From an uncultured Lachnospiraceae bacterium (GTDB lineage: Bacteria; Bacillota_A; Clostridia; Lachnospirales; Lachnospiraceae): a stretch of 13,253 nucleotides of DNA. Numbering within the stretch: the first letter of the stretch is position 1; every line of letters starts with the position of its first letter. The notes under the pieces are model-generated. The model searched no databases. It saw only the letters and a list, made by a program, of their open reading frames with translations, and was not told the DNA's origin. Where the stretch lies: positions 1-13,253 of the forward strand of contig CAJUFW010000051.1 of the NCBI GenBank assembly GCA_910585655.1, written 5' to 3'. Shown here piece after piece: positions 12,677 to 13,253 of the stretch. The position numbers and the translations under genes are program-made.

Positions 12677-13253
12677 ATGAATGTATTTGATTATTCCAAA
12701 ACCCCTCTTATCCACAATCATTCCGGACGGACAGAGCTGCTTTGCCTGCTTGGTTCTCCGGTTGCCCATAGCATTTCTCCAGCCATGCACAACCTGGCAT
12801 GTTCCAAGCTAGGACTGGACTATTCCTATTTGGCTTTTGATATTGATACAACACAGCTTGCGCAGGCGGTCGAAGCTCTAAAGCTTTTGGGCGCCAGAGG
12901 CTGGAACCTGACCATGCCGGATAAAAACCTGATGTGCAGCCTGTGCGATCGGCTTTCTCCTGCTGCCAGGCTAAGCGGCGCTGTCAATACGGTAGTCAAT
13001 GAAAATGGTGTCCTAACCGGGCATACCACCGATGGCATCGGCTATCTGCGCGCTGCCAAAGACGCTGGCTTTGTCTTGGCAGGAAGTCGGATCACACTTT
13101 TAGGAGCCGGAGGAGCTGCCGTTTCTATCGTAGTACAGGCGGCGTTAGACGGCGCAGCCGCCGTTACCATATTTAACCGGAGCGGCGCTAATTTCCAGCG
13201 TATGGAAACAATCCTTCAAACGCTGCGGCAGGAAACGTCCTGCTGCCTTAGTC
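12677..13253 (+). CDS. aroE: Shikimate dehydrogenase, 3' end cut by window
   Basis: The first 192 codons of an NADP-type shikimate dehydrogenase, which reduces 3-dehydroshikimate to shikimate. The substrate-binding HSISPAMHN (31-39) includes the paired serines. GWNLTMPDKN (75-84) holds the catalytic Lys83. GAVNTVVNENG (101-111) and GHTTDGIGY (115-123) hold the catalytic Asp119; the family form is usually G-x-N-T-D-G. LLGAGGAA (141-148) starts the Rossmann nucleotide-binding domain and IFNRS (165-169) carries the NADP-type arginine. AAAGGGAGA at 12662-12670 supports this start. It diverges from aroDK, whose two enzymes act immediately before and after AroE. The frame is open to the window end. 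Confidence 0.95.
   Translation, partial: MNVFDYSKTPLIHNHSGRTELLCLLGSPVAHSISPAMHNLACSKLGLDYSYLAFDIDTTQLAQAVEALKLLGARGWNLTMPDKNLMCSLCDRLSPAARLSGAVNTVVNENGVLTGHTTDGIGYLRAAKDAGFVLAGSRITLLGAGGAAVSIVVQAALDGAAAVTIFNRSGANFQRMETILQTLRQETSCCLS

Overview
The window reads as a chromosomal segment of a Gram-positive, gut-type clostridium, most likely Lachnospiraceae-like. This is inferred from the Shine-Dalgarno-rich starts, the sigma-A type promoters (TTGACA/TATAAT) and the gene content; no rRNA or other taxonomic marker is present. The left end (about 1-1600) looks more AT-rich and is a graveyard of small or broken genes. The rest is of moderate GC and mostly intact.

Layout. 1-495: no convincing gene, with a weak hint of an insertion-sequence end. 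496-909: a DUF3788 gene, followed in the same frame by the C-terminal relic of a GyrI-like effector-binding domain (916-1185). 1195-1340: a decayed small ORF. 1385-1543: a 52-residue small ORF with a good ribosome binding site. 1668-3202, minus strand: a polytopic membrane protein and a TetR regulator. Near-identical 15-bp palindromes sit in front of both genes, so the regulator probably represses itself and the membrane protein. 3294-3815, minus: a nitroreductase. 3888-4335, minus: a clearly dead YcaQ-type winged-helix gene.

The centre (4406-9984) is a three-gene anti-phage cassette that I recognise as Shango: sngA (TerB-N/TerB-C protein), sngB (BrxD-like ATPase) and sngC (Lhr/BrxHI-like DEAD/DEAH helicase). 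It has its own promoter. sngB and sngC are 5 bases apart. sngA and sngB are separated by 232 bases occupied almost entirely by a perfect 108-bp tandem duplication, each unit of which can fold into a long hairpin of about 93 nt. This duplicated, structured element inside a defence operon is the most unusual thing in the window. The cassette lies between the dead YcaQ gene and a HAD phosphatase gene, with which sngC overlaps tail-to-tail by 121 bp.

The right part (9864-13253) is housekeeping: a HAD phosphatase, elongation factor P and a bifunctional AroD-AroK (3-dehydroquinate dehydratase/shikimate kinase) on the minus strand, and the start of aroE (shikimate dehydrogenase) diverging on the plus strand. 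AroD, AroE and AroK are three consecutive steps of the shikimate pathway. The aroDK reading frame stops inside a T7 tract and may carry a one-base frameshift at its 3' end.
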